The notes: a model not told the origin generated them from the sequence alone. DNA of 64,000 bases from Hyphomicrobium_A sp963728165 (GCA_963728165.1 CAVSIY010000005.1:77849-141848); one strand, 5' to 3'; positions 1 through 8,682 are shown, numbered from the stretch's first letter. Program-made: numbers and translations.

Positions 1-2
1 TC

Positions 3-1748
3 GCCGGCATCTATGGGCTCGAGTATCTCGCGCGGCGGCTGACGAGCATCCTGGCGCTGCCCAACGCCCTCAACATCGCCTCGGCGTTTCTTGCGAGCCT
101 CGCCCTCACCCTGCTCATTCTCCTCATCGCCCGCACCCGGTTTGCGCCGCGGCTGCTGGCGCCTGGCGCGCCCGTCTCGCGCTGGCGTCCCTGGTGGCTC
201 AAGGCGCTGCTCGTCGCACTCGCCGCCGCCGTGCTCGCCACCGCGCTTCTGGGCTACGTCGCGCTCTCGCGGTTCATCGCCGGCCAGGTCCTGATGACGG
301 GCAGCTGCCTGTTGCTGGTGGCGCTGTTGCATTTCGCCATCGATGGACTGCGGCCGGCGCCGGTGGCGGTCGCCGAGGGCATGCACACGGCCGTCGAGCG
401 GCAGTTCAGGCTCGACGAGGTTGGGCGTCGCCGCCTGATGCGCATCCTGCGGCTAGGGCTCAACGTCCTGCTGGTGGCGGTCGCAGCACCCCTCATCCTG
501 CTCACCTGGGGCGCCTCCGCTCCCGAGATCATGAGCTGGCTGCGGGGCGTCGCCTTCGGGTTCGAGGTCGGCGGCGTGCAGGTCTCGCTCGTGCGCATCC
601 TCATGGCAGTGGTGCTGTTCTTCGTGCTGCTGACCGCAACGCGGCTGTTTCAGCGCTGGCTTGCAGCCCGCGCCCGCGCGCAAACCCGCTGGGATCCCGG
701 CCTCGTCAACTCGGTCTACACCGGCGCCGGCTACATCGGGTTTGCCGTCGCCGCGCTCGCCGCCGTCGCCTACGCCGGCTTCGACATCACCAGCCTCGCC
801 ATCGTCGCCGGCGCGCTCTCGGTCGGCATCGGCTTCGGGCTGCAGTCGATCGTCAACAACTTCGTCTCAGGGCTGGTGCTGCTCATCGAGCGCCCCATCA
901 AGGTCGGCGACTGGATCGCCACGCGCGATGGCGAGGGCTACGTGCGGCGCATCTCGGTGCGCGCCACCGAGATCGAGACCTTCGATAAGGCGAGCCTGAT
1001 CGTGCCCAATTCAGAGCTCGTCACGCAGACGGTGACCAACCTCACGCACCGCAACCAGCTCGGGCGCCTCAACATCTCCGTGCGCATCGCCTACGCCGCC
1101 GACCCCGTGCACGCGCAAGCCGTGCTGCAGGAGGTCGCGGACCGCAACACCTCCATCCTGCGCCATCCGCCGCCGCTGATCGTGCTCGACAACCTCGGCG
1201 ACCAGGCAATGGAGTACACCGTCCGCGTCTACCTCGCCGACATCAACCGCTCGCTGCAGGCGCAGACCGAGATCCGGACCGACATCGTCAAGGCGCTGCG
1301 GCAAGCCGGCATCGACATCCCCTACTTCGCGGTGCAGGTCGGGCATGCGAGCGGACCACATGCGGCCGCCGATCACGTGAGCGTGCGCATCTCCGTGGCG
1401 GCGACGTCCGATCCCGATGCGGTGCTCGACGCGCTCGCCGCGGCGGCACGCGGTTGCCCCGAGACATGCGAGGATGCAAATCCGGAAGTCACGTTCGACA
1501 ACGTCGGCGCAGGCGCGCTGGAGTTCTCGGTGTCGGCGCCGCTCGCCGAAGGAGCCGACGCGCGGCGCGCGGAGACGGGCTTGCGCAGCGCCGTCGTCAG
1601 GACGCTGCGGCGGCGGGGCATCGCGCTCTCCGGGCCCGAGCATGGCGTGCCGGCGCGCGACCTCGAGAGCCTGCGCACGCTTTTGCGCCAGCTGGGCGAG
1701 GAGACGGCGCGCGCGCCGCAGCAGAGCGAGGAGCACAAGGGGAAATAG
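3..1748 (+). CDS. MscS-family mechanosensitive ion channel, 5' end missing
   Basis: Inner-membrane small-conductance mechanosensitive channel that would release solutes on hypo-osmotic shock. The reading frame is open from the window edge, so the N-terminus lies outside; 581 residues are visible. Several hydrophobic helices precede the MscS core. The pore helix with GFGLQSIVNNFVSG lies near residues 278-291 and is followed by the beta domain (LIERPIKVGDWI). The usual alpha/beta C-terminal domain (about residues 352-441) is followed by a second stretch with the same order of elements (about 458-548), including the parallel motifs IVLDNLGDQAMEYTV and VTFDNVGAGALEFSV. This looks like an internal duplication of the cytoplasmic domain. 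Family assignment is firm; the gating stimulus is not deducible. Confidence 0.93.
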   Translation, partial: AGIYGLEYLARRLTSILALPNALNIASAFLASLALTLLILLIARTRFAPRLLAPGAPVSRWRPWWLKALLVALAAAVLATALLGYVALSRFIAGQVLMTGSCLLLVALLHFAIDGLRPAPVAVAEGMHTAVERQFRLDEVGRRRLMRILRLGLNVLLVAVAAPLILLTWGASAPEIMSWLRGVAFGFEVGGVQVSLVRILMAVVLFFVLLTATRLFQRWLAARARAQTRWDPGLVNSVYTGAGYIGFAVAALAAVAYAGFDITSLAIVAGALSVGIGFGLQSIVNNFVSGLVLLIERPIKVGDWIATRDGEGYVRRISVRATEIETFDKASLIVPNSELVTQTVTNLTHRNQLGRLNISVRIAYAADPVHAQAVLQEVADRNTSILRHPPPLIVLDNLGDQAMEYTVRVYLADINRSLQAQTEIRTDIVKALRQAGIDIPYFAVQVGHASGPHAAADHVSVRISVAATSDPDAVLDALAAAARGCPETCEDANPEVTFDNVGAGALEFSVSAPLAEGADARRAETGLRSAVVRTLRRRGIALSGPEHGVPARDLESLRTLLRQLGEETARAPQQSEEHKGK

Positions 1749-1791
1749 GCGATGGCGCGCGTCCGTCCGCAGGCAGCGGCCACCGTCGCAA

Positions 1792-2382
1792 TCAGTCCTC
1801 GCGGTAGACGCGCTCGCGCCGCTCGTGGCGCTCCTGCGCCTCGACGGAGAGAGTGGCGATCGGGCGCGCGTCGAGCCGCTTCAGGCCGATCGGCTCGCCC
1901 GTCTCCTCGCAATAGCCGTAGGAGCCGTCCTCGATGCGCGCCAGCGCCGCATCGATCTTGGCGATGAGCTTGCGCTGGCGGTCGCGGGCGCGAAGCTCGA
2001 GCGCGCGGTCGGTTTCCGAGGTGGCCCGGTCGGCGAGATCGGCGTGCTGGGTCGATTCCTCGTGCAGGCCCGCGAGCGTCTCGCGCGTCTGGCGGATGAT
2101 CTCTTCCTTCCAGGTGAGCAGCTTCTGGCGGAAGTACAGCCGCTGGCGCTCATTCATGAAGGGCTCGTCCTCGGAGGGACGGTAGTCGGGAGGCAGAACT
2201 ATCGACGAAGCCTTGGCACGCGCCGTCATCTTTTTCCCCGCAACTTTCCGCTTTGTCGCCGGCCGCGCCTTTGCCGCCGCGATGACCTTGCCCTTCTTGG
2301 CGCGCGGCGCAGCCTTGCGGCTCGCAGCCAGCACCTTGGACTTGGCGGCCTTCTTGGCGTTCTTGGCGTTTCGCTTGCTCAT
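1792..2382 (-). CDS. dksA: DksA/TraR-family RNA polymerase-binding regulator with a basic N-terminal tail
   Basis: RNA polymerase secondary-channel factor of the stringent response. The ATG at 2382 was chosen because GGGAGG lies just upstream; 196 aa. Residues 1-60 are almost only Lys, Ala, Arg and resemble a histone H1 tail. The coiled coil follows, with tip motif DLADRA at 115-120 carrying both acidic residues needed for DksA action. Of the four zinc-ligand cysteines of E. coli DksA only the first remains (C158 in YGYCEETG); the distal pair reads TLSVEAQ, as in many alphaproteobacterial DksA proteins, so zinc binding is unlikely. The long basic tail is not part of the core DksA family and could bind nucleic acid (inference). 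Confidence 0.93.
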   Translation of the reverse strand: MSKRNAKNAKKAAKSKVLAASRKAAPRAKKGKVIAAAKARPATKRKVAGKKMTARAKASSIVLPPDYRPSEDEPFMNERQRLYFRQKLLTWKEEIIRQTRETLAGLHEESTQHADLADRATSETDRALELRARDRQRKLIAKIDAALARIEDGSYGYCEETGEPIGLKRLDARPIATLSVEAQERHERRERVYRED

Positions 2383-2721
2383 AGTGGCCTCCCTTGAGGC
2401 TTTCAGAGACAGCGCCCGGCCCTCTACCGGCGACGACAAGCTACATTCGGCGCCTCCTATTGGAGGGAGTGCGCGCTTCTGTCAAGGAGTTCCCGCCACA
2501 GGCTTAAGTCGCGGAGAGCACGAAGAAAACTGTGCACGAAACGGCGCCGCCAGTGACATGTTTGTGACGCAGGTTTGTGCCGTGGGCCGACACATACTCG
2601 TCCCGCCAGGGCCAGCCCCGGCGCCCGCCTTGCATCGCCACGTCACACCGGCCACCGGCTTGTCGGCGCGCCAGGCCACCCCCTAATCTTTCCCGACAAC
2701 GTCCTTGGAGCCCAAACCCCC
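2383..2721. other. intergenic region between dksA and the MoxR gene
   Basis: Divergent promoter region of about 340 bases for dksA (minus) and the MoxR ATPase (plus). A short inverted repeat CCTCC-TATT-GGAGG lies near 2453-2466. No convincing promoter hexamers, RNA gene or coding sequence were recognised. Confidence 0.5.
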
Positions 2722-3570
2722 ATGAAATTCGACGGCACCCGCCGCTACGTAGCCACCGACGACCTCAAGGTGGCCGTCAACGCCGCGATCACGCTGAGCA
2801 GGCCCCTCCTCGTCAAGGGCGAGCCCGGCACCGGCAAGACGGCCTTGGCACTGGAGGTGGCGGACGCCATCGGGGTCCCCATCATCGAGTGGCACATCAA
2901 GTCCACCACCAAGGCGCACCAGGGGCTCTATGAGTACGACGCCATCTCGCGCCTGCGCGACAGCCAGCTCGGCGACGAACGCGTCCACGACATCAAGAAC
3001 TACATCAAGCGCGGCAAGCTGTGGGAGGCGTTCGATCACAACGTGCGCCCGGTGCTGCTGATCGACGAGATCGACAAGGCCGACATCGAGTTCCCCAACG
3101 ACCTGTTGCAGGAGCTCGATCGCATGGAGTTCTTCGTCTACGAGACCGGCGAGACGATCAAGGCGCAGAACCGCCCCATCGTCATCATCACCTCCAACAA
3201 CGAGAAGGAGCTTCCCGACGCCTTCCTGCGCCGCTGCTTCTTCCACTACATCCGCTTTCCCGACACCGAGACCATGCGTGAGATCGTGGAGGTGCATTTC
3301 CCCGGCCTTAAGGGGCACTTGGTGCAGGAGGCCATGCGCATCTTCTACGAGATCCGCGAGGTGCCCGGCGTCAAGAAGAAGCCGTCGACGTCGGAGCTGC
3401 TCGACTGGATCAAGCTGTTGCTCAATGAGGACATCTCACCCGAGACGCTGCGCGAGACCGATAGCCGCAAATTGATCCCGCCGCTCGCCGGCGCGCTGCT
3501 CAAGAACGAGCAGGACGTGCACCTGTTCGAGCGCATCGCCTTCATGAGCCGGCGAAAGGGGCAACAGTAG
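2722..3570 (+). CDS. MoxR-family AAA+ ATPase
   Basis: AAA+ ATPase of the MoxR family, a group of chaperone-like ATPases that mature or activate target complexes together with a VWA-domain partner. The 282-aa protein starts at ATG 2722 (GGAG 11 bases upstream). Walker A GEPGTGKT is at 33-40, Walker B VLLIDE at 111-116, and the sensor-1 region IVIITSNN at 153-160, followed by the FLRRCFF arginine-finger region. The expected partner, a CoxE-like VWA protein, is not adjacent but lies at 23454-24629 on the same strand. Family is certain; the substrate is unknown. Confidence 0.95.
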   Translation: MKFDGTRRYVATDDLKVAVNAAITLSRPLLVKGEPGTGKTALALEVADAIGVPIIEWHIKSTTKAHQGLYEYDAISRLRDSQLGDERVHDIKNYIKRGKLWEAFDHNVRPVLLIDEIDKADIEFPNDLLQELDRMEFFVYETGETIKAQNRPIVIITSNNEKELPDAFLRRCFFHYIRFPDTETMREIVEVHFPGLKGHLVQEAMRIFYEIREVPGVKKKPSTSELLDWIKLLLNEDISPETLRETDSRKLIPPLAGALLKNEQDVHLFERIAFMSRRKGQQ

Positions 3571-3659
3571 ACGGCGCGCACGAAAAGGCCCTCGGCCCGC
3601 GTTTCCGCGTCGAGGTCGGAGATGCGGTAGGGTCATGCGGGTTGCAGACGGTGCCGCTG

Positions 3660-4085
3660 TTATGCGCCGCCGGGCGACTGAGCCTGCATCAGCTGGTCGC
3701 CGCTGGTGCGTGCCCCGGGCGACCGCTGCGGCGCTGCGCCGTAGGTGGCGTTGAGGATCATGACCTTGGCGATGCCGCTTTTGTTGTCGGGCGAGCGAAC
3801 GATCATGTGGTTCCAGTTGCGCAACAGCCGCTCGATCACGTTTTGGAGGCTGCCCGACATCGTCGTCGACAGAGCCTCGCCACGCGTGGCTTTCTCGAGC
3901 CCCGACACCTCGAAGCCGTAACGCTTGCACAGGTCCTCGAGCACGGCGTCGACCTTCGCGTCCTCGATGGTAACGGTGATGGTCTGGCGGGGCGTATCTC
4001 CGGTGATCGTCACTGCGGCGGCCTGAAGCGCTGCCGGCGACATCAGGCAACCGACGACGAACGCTGTGAACCCCAATCGCAGCAT
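3660..4085 (-). CDS. small exported protein with a secretin/TonB short-domain-like fold
   Basis: 141-aa hypothetical protein with a signal peptide (residues 1-23, ending AALQAAA). The mature part has an amphipathic pattern resembling the STN/secretin N-terminal domain: a strand-rich start (VTITGDTPRQTITVTIEDAKVD is the region), then DAVLEDLCKRYGFEVSGLEK and a helix NVIERLLRNWNHM. Such domains bind partners in the periplasm. No secretin or TonB receptor gene lies nearby, so the partner is unknown. The assignment to the STN-like fold is by pattern only. Confidence 0.75.
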   Translation of the reverse strand: MLRLGFTAFVVGCLMSPAALQAAAVTITGDTPRQTITVTIEDAKVDAVLEDLCKRYGFEVSGLEKATRGEALSTTMSGSLQNVIERLLRNWNHMIVRSPDNKSGIAKVMILNATYGAAPQRSPGARTSGDQLMQAQSPGGA

Positions 4086-4169
4086 GACCTCGAAACTCCG
4101 CCGACGCGCGCGTTTTTTGTGTCGTTGGCGACGCGCTAAGTCGCTCTGATCTTAATCGATTGGCAGGGA

Positions 4170-4196
4170 GGTCCCCGTCCGATTAGGACGGGGACC
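4170..4196 (-). terminator. perfect hairpin after the hydrolase gene
   Basis: An 11-base perfect inverted repeat, GGTCCCCGTCC / GGACGGGGACC, with a 5-base loop. It lies 13 bases past the stop codon of the hydrolase gene. There is no clear T tract on the minus strand, so it may be a 3' stabilising hairpin rather than an intrinsic terminator. Confidence 0.5.
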
Positions 4197-4209
4197 AGTT
4201 GCGCAACGA

Positions 4210-5430
4210 TCAGTGGTACCAGCTCCAGTGGCCCCAGCGCGACGGCCTCTGATAGCTGTCGAGGTGGTTCTTCTTCAGGAACTTGAAGAGCAGATCCTTG
4301 ACCTTCTCGTTGTCCATGTCGGCGAAGGCGATATGGGTGCTTCCGGTGAGCCCCCCGCCACCTTCCGATATCGGGTCCGCCAGCTTGAGGACCTCTGCGT
4401 GCCCACCAAGATGGTACTTCGCGGCGTACTCGTTGAGGAGCTTGGCTTCCAGGCGGGAATAGATAACCTGGTTATAGTCTTCAGGCCGGTTGTCGCCCCA
4501 CGCGAACGTGATCTTGAGCCTCGCCAGCTTCTTGAAGTCCTCAGGATCAACGCCGAGCGGTCCGAAGGCGCAGATAAACGTGTCGCTCGTGCAGAGCGAA
4601 ATGCCCGCATCCGCGACCTCGGGGTCACCGATGGGGAACACGTATCCGATGCTTTCGTAAGTATAGATGCCCGCGACGTTGTGACCCGTGGTCTTGGCCA
4701 CCGTCTTCATGGCGCGCAGTCCACCCGCGGAGTTGGTGAGGTAGACGATCTGATTGCCGAGCCTGCCGGAGTTGGCCGCAACGGCAGCCGCATCCGTCTC
4801 AATCTCGATATTCTTCTCGATATCGAACTCGTTGTAGCGAGCGCCGGTCGCGTTCCACCAATACTCCTCAAGCTTCGGACTGGTGTACGGGAACTGCGAG
4901 CCCGGGTAGAACTCCTCCGGCGTCGGCACTTGTCCGGCGGGAGTTGCGGGGCCGAATTTCCAGGCGGTGAAATTGCCCTGGTCCCGGGCTGACGGCGTGT
5001 AGGTGATCGACTCGCAGGCCCAGTTGGCGCGGCCCACCCGCGGGCCGTCCCAAATGTACGTGGGATAGTCGGCGCGCAGCATCTTGTCCTTGTAGCCTTC
5101 GCCGCCGTCCCAGCGGTTCTGCCACACCTGCGCGCTGGAGCTGTGCCACAGCACGATGCTCGTCTTGCGCGGCTCTTGCGGCAGGAAATACTCGACGTAC
5201 CCGTGATCGCACGACAGCGTCTGATCGGGGTGCAAAGTGCTGAGGCCTGCCAAGTGCTTCCCGCCGATGATGAACCCGCCCGAATTCGAGAGCACGATGG
5301 GTTCTTGATGGCTTGGCGGGGAGCTTGACCCGTGGGCGAATGCGCCGGTGCCCGTCGCGGCGACGAGCAGGAGTGCTGCCAACGGCGTCAAAGGACTGCA
5401 TTCCCCAAATCGTTTTTTGTCGTTGTGCAT
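4210..5430 (-). CDS. secreted alpha/beta-hydrolase (esterase-like)
   Basis: 406-aa exported hydrolase. The ATG at 5430 follows GGAGAGGAAACC, an excellent ribosome site; an upstream in-frame extension has no support. A signal peptide covers about residues 1-32 (cleavage near AFAHG). The fold signs are an early strand and oxyanion-type segment IVLWHSSSAQVW (92-103), a nucleophile elbow LTNSAGG with Ser234, and a late histidine at 366 in STHIAFADMD; an acid near D313 (WGDNRPED) is plausible. The elbow has Thr in place of the first Gly of GxSxG. The substrate is unknown; ester or lipid cleavage outside the cytoplasm is an inference. The AraC-type gene upstream shares the same upstream element and may control it. 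Confidence 0.85.
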   Translation of the reverse strand: MHNDKKRFGECSPLTPLAALLLVAATGTGAFAHGSSSPPSHQEPIVLSNSGGFIIGGKHLAGLSTLHPDQTLSCDHGYVEYFLPQEPRKTSIVLWHSSSAQVWQNRWDGGEGYKDKMLRADYPTYIWDGPRVGRANWACESITYTPSARDQGNFTAWKFGPATPAGQVPTPEEFYPGSQFPYTSPKLEEYWWNATGARYNEFDIEKNIEIETDAAAVAANSGRLGNQIVYLTNSAGGLRAMKTVAKTTGHNVAGIYTYESIGYVFPIGDPEVADAGISLCTSDTFICAFGPLGVDPEDFKKLARLKITFAWGDNRPEDYNQVIYSRLEAKLLNEYAAKYHLGGHAEVLKLADPISEGGGGLTGSTHIAFADMDNEKVKDLLFKFLKKNHLDSYQRPSRWGHWSWYH

Positions 5431-5512
5431 GGTTTCCTCTCCAAATGAGCATTTTCTTCTTTCAGACGAGCGAGCATTTCTTGCGGAAACTCGTACGCGT
5501 CTAACGCGGTCA

Positions 5513-5571
5513 TACGCGACGCGCGGAACGGAACTACAATGATCCTGCGCATTTGCGCACGATCCTGCTCG
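5513..5571 (-). promoter_or_regulatory. candidate AraC-type operator upstream of the hydrolase gene (copy 1)
   Basis: A 59-base segment that recurs at 6565-6623 with 51 of 59 bases identical and no gap. It contains two direct repeats, GATCCTGCGC at 5541 and GATCCTGCTC at 5561, exactly 20 bases apart, about two helical turns, the usual spacing for AraC-family half sites. It ends about 83 bases upstream of the hydrolase start codon region (nearest repeat 111 bases from the ATG). A role as operator is inferred. Confidence 0.55.
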
Positions 5572-5672
5572 CCTCCCGCAAATTAGACGCGCGCGTGTCG
5601 TCTGAGAGACGTGCTTTCGCACCAGCACACGTCAGCTCGACATGCGCAGTGCTGCGTGCTGGTTCTGATTGC

Positions 5673-6509
5673 TCAGGCGGCGAGGCGCGCGCGCAAATGC
5701 CGAGGCGCACAGCCGAACCGCTTGCGGAACGACCTGTTGAACGCCGAGAGGTCCCGGAACCCCCATCTTTGAGCGAGCGCCGCGATTGATGGCGGCGCAC
5801 CTGTGTCCGCGATCAGCTCTTGTCGCACATGATCAAGTCGTCGCGCGGCGACGTAGGAGCCGAACGTCATGCCCGAGGGGACAAAGAGCTTGTGCAGATA
5901 GCGTACCGAGATGGCGAACTTGCGGGCTACGTCGGGCGGTCCCAGCGTGCTCTCGGAAATGTTGTCGTTGATGTAGTCAAGGATGTCGCGCAGCTTCGCG
6001 TGGTTTGCAGCGGCTGCCGGCTCGTGCGTCACCACAGCCTCGAAGCGGCTCTCCGCAGCGACCAGAAGCGACACGCACGCCTCATAGAGAGCAGCCAGCT
6101 CCTGCTTGGAAGCCGTATGCATGCGTTCGGCCATGAGCTTCATGCACGCCGCGAGCGGGCCCACAAATGCTTGCTGAATGAGGCGCAGTCCGCTACCGGG
6201 CCTCTCGGCGCGGCGAAGGGCCGAAAGGCGCGTCTGGGAAACCTCGAGCATCAAAATGTCGTGCGGGCACGGGCCGTTGGCTTCGAGCCCGACGGCCATG
6301 GCGCTGTCAAACGTCGCGATGGTGCCGCCCTTTGCCACGCTGCGACGGCCCGCGTGCCTCATGTCGACGTTTCCGCCCAGGACATAAAGCACGTAAACGG
6401 CCTGCGTCGCCGCGCTTGCAAGATCCGTTGGTAGGCTCAACTTGGTCTGCGGCGGGCATCGGAGCCTGCCTATGGAGCCTTCCCTGAGCGCCGCGCTTTC
6501 AAAGTACAT
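5673..6509 (-). CDS. AraC-family transcriptional regulator A
   Basis: 278-aa regulator; start ATG at 6509, with an A/G-rich leader AAGAAGAA rather than a strong ribosome site. The N-terminal sensor part (about 1-165) resembles the AraC-binding-like domain, and the C-terminal 100 residues form the double helix-turn-helix DNA-binding domain (DVARKFAISVRYLHKLF and IAALAQRWGFRDLSAFNRSF). It is clearly different from the three tandem paralogues that follow. The copy-2 element lies 56-114 bases upstream of its start and the copy-1 element precedes the hydrolase gene, so auto-regulation and control of the hydrolase are likely (inference). The effector is unknown. Confidence 0.9.
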   Translation of the reverse strand: MYFESAALREGSIGRLRCPPQTKLSLPTDLASAATQAVYVLYVLGGNVDMRHAGRRSVAKGGTIATFDSAMAVGLEANGPCPHDILMLEVSQTRLSALRRAERPGSGLRLIQQAFVGPLAACMKLMAERMHTASKQELAALYEACVSLLVAAESRFEAVVTHEPAAAANHAKLRDILDYINDNISESTLGPPDVARKFAISVRYLHKLFVPSGMTFGSYVAARRLDHVRQELIADTGAPPSIAALAQRWGFRDLSAFNRSFRKRFGCAPRHLRARLAA

Positions 6510-6564
6510 TTCTTCTTTTTTCTTTGGCGAAGACCGGGGCAGCTCACCCCCTGCCACGTCAGCG

Positions 6565-6623
6565 TACGCGGCGTGCGGAGAGGAACTACAACGATCCTGC
6601 GCATTTCGGCACAATCCTGCTCG
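6565..6623 (-). promoter_or_regulatory. candidate AraC-type operator upstream of regulator A (copy 2)
   Basis: Second copy of the 59-base element (51/59 identical to 5513-5571). The direct repeats are GATCCTGC at 6593 and AATCCTGC at 6613, again 20 bases apart. The nearer repeat is 84 bases upstream of the regulator ATG, which suits an activator or autoregulatory site. Confidence 0.55.
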
Positions 6624-6685
6624 GACGCGCGAACTGGCCGAGGAGCCAAGCCGGCGCCTCATCTCGGCGACATGGTGCAGGCGCG

Positions 6686-7576
6686 CTAGAACCCCGCTTT
6701 GTATTGCTTGGGCGTGGCGCCCGTGAACTGGCGGAAGACCTTCACGAAGTGACTCTGGCTCGAAAAACCAAAAGCCATCGCGATCTGGCTCGCGGACAAA
6801 GTGGTGGTTGCGATCAGGTCCTTCGCGCCCTTGATCCGTTCCTGCATGACGAAATGGTACGGCGACACGCCAAACGAGGCTTTGAACACGCGCCCAAAGT
6901 GCGACTGGCTCATGTGCACGAGTGCGGCAAGCTCCGATACGGAAACATTGTCGGTCAGGTTTGCGCGGATGTAGGCGACCACGCTTCGCTTTTGCGCCGG
7001 CGACAGGATCGTCTCGCAACTATCGGTGTCTTGGGGCGCAGCGTAGGTGCCGGCCAGATACGCCAGCAAGGCAAGCGAGATCGACTCGCCGAAAAGCCGG
7101 CCGGACGGGCATCCTTCTCTAACTTCCGCGTACATTGCCGACAGCAACCCGACAAGCCGGCGATCGAACGTCACCTGCGCCGACTCCAACGATTTCTCAA
7201 TTGCGAGAACGTGATCGGGCGCGATGTGCTGCAGTTTGATGTTGTCCAGCTGCAGCACCATCATCGGAAGGGGCTTGCTTAGGCCTGAAGACTGGATTTC
7301 AACTTCGCGGCGTACGATCGACACCGTTCCTTGCCGACATGGATCTTTGTTCCAAACGCCGCGATGCTTCCAATTTAGGAAGGCTTCACCGCCAGTGACA
7401 TGCAGAAGGGTCGTTCTGGAATAGGAGTGGCTCGGCAGTGGGTCAGGACTGCGTCCGGGGGTTGCCTCCTCGAAGGTGTAGCCGGCCCACGGGTGATCGG
7501 CGCTGTTAAAATCCGGCGCGCTGAAAAACGGCACGTGCCGGCCCTTCGAGATCATTTGAATGCGGGACGTACTCAC
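6686..7576 (-). CDS. AraC-family transcriptional regulator B (tandem paralogue 1)
   Basis: First of three tandem paralogues with the same architecture. The GTG at 7576 is preferred because GAGG lies 7 bases upstream and because it aligns with the ATG of regulator C, giving the shared start STSRIQ; 296 aa. The N-terminal ligand-sensing half contains DHPWAGY; the C-terminal half is a double HTH ending KVFRQFTGATPKQYKAGF. Compared with C and D the C-terminal helices are the best conserved, so the three probably read similar DNA sites but sense different signals. The target genes are not evident. Confidence 0.9.
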   Translation of the reverse strand: MSTSRIQMISKGRHVPFFSAPDFNSADHPWAGYTFEEATPGRSPDPLPSHSYSRTTLLHVTGGEAFLNWKHRGVWNKDPCRQGTVSIVRREVEIQSSGLSKPLPMMVLQLDNIKLQHIAPDHVLAIEKSLESAQVTFDRRLVGLLSAMYAEVREGCPSGRLFGESISLALLAYLAGTYAAPQDTDSCETILSPAQKRSVVAYIRANLTDNVSVSELAALVHMSQSHFGRVFKASFGVSPYHFVMQERIKGAKDLIATTTLSASQIAMAFGFSSQSHFVKVFRQFTGATPKQYKAGF

Positions 7577-7779
7577 GTGCGCCTCGTGAAGCCGTCTGTT
7601 GGCAGACCAGCTGATGATCACGGGGGATGACAGCATGCCCACGTTGTCAGGAAGACCGTCGCGGGGGCCAGAGCACGAAGTGTTAGCCCAGCAAGCAAGA
7701 TCAGTCTGGGCATCTAGGGAACTTTGTCTTGCAACCAGCGAACAGGTGGCAAGCTGAAAGAGTGAATAGCGCGGGCCAG

Positions 7780-8664
7780 CTAGAAGCCGGCCTTGTACTG
7801 CTTTGGCGTGACGCCTGCGAACTGACGGAAGACCTTCACGAAGTGGCTCTGGCTGGCGAAGCCGAGAGCCATGGCGACCTGGCTAGAGGACAGATGCGTG
7901 CTCGCGAGCATGTCCTTCGCGCCGTCGATGCGCTCCTGCATGACGAAGCGATAGGGTGTATTGCCCAACGAAGTCTTGAACGCCCTGGTGAAGTGAGACG
8001 GACTCATCTGCACCAGTCCCGCAAGCTCCGTCACGCAGATGTCGCCGGACAGGTTGGCGCGGATGTAGGCGACCACGCTCCGCTTTTGGGACGGCGACAG
8101 GCTCGTCTCGCAGCCCTCGGCGTTTTTGGGCGTCGCGTAGGCGCCAGCCAGATAAGCGAGCAATGCAACCGAGATCGACTCGCCGTAGAGCCTGCCGGAG
8201 GGGCATCCTTCTTTGACCTCCTCGCACATTGCCGACATCAGCGCGGCGAGCCGGGCATCGCTCGCCGTCTGCGCGGAGGCTAACGATTTCTCGATGAGCG
8301 TCACCTCGTCTGGCGCAATGTACTGGAGCCTGGAATTATCCAGCTGCAGAAGCATGTTCTGCCAAGCATTGGTTGCCCGCAGGGCTTGCACCTCCGAATC
8401 GCGGCGGACAATGAACGCGGATCCCGGCCGAACGCGATTGGCGTGCCAGATGCCGCGATGCCGCCAATGGGCAATACCTTCCCCACCGGTGCAGAGGCAA
8501 AGCGTGGTCTTGGGCCAGGAGTGGCTCGGTAGGGGCTCGACCCTGCCGATCGTCTCCTCGAACAGATAGCCGGCCCACGGGTGGTCGGCGCTACTGAAAT
8601 CGGGAGCGCCGTAGAATGGCTGCCGGCGGCCTTTGGAGACCACTTGAATGCGGGACGTACTCAT
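7780..8664 (-). CDS. AraC-family transcriptional regulator C (tandem paralogue 2)
   Basis: 294-aa paralogue of B and D; start ATG at 8664 with GGAAAGGG upstream. N-terminal sensor half begins STSRIQVVSKGRRQPF and carries DHPWAGYLFEE; the C-terminal double HTH (SPSHFTRAFKTSLGNTPYRF and SSQVAMALGFASQSHFVKVF) is intact. It follows regulator D by only 18 bases, so the two may be cotranscribed. The 3' part is the copy most like the relic at 9734-9830. Confidence 0.9.
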   Translation of the reverse strand: MSTSRIQVVSKGRRQPFYGAPDFSSADHPWAGYLFEETIGRVEPLPSHSWPKTTLCLCTGGEGIAHWRHRGIWHANRVRPGSAFIVRRDSEVQALRATNAWQNMLLQLDNSRLQYIAPDEVTLIEKSLASAQTASDARLAALMSAMCEEVKEGCPSGRLYGESISVALLAYLAGAYATPKNAEGCETSLSPSQKRSVVAYIRANLSGDICVTELAGLVQMSPSHFTRAFKTSLGNTPYRFVMQERIDGAKDMLASTHLSSSQVAMALGFASQSHFVKVFRQFAGVTPKQYKAGF

Positions 8665-8682
8665 ACTGCCCTTTCCGGAAAG

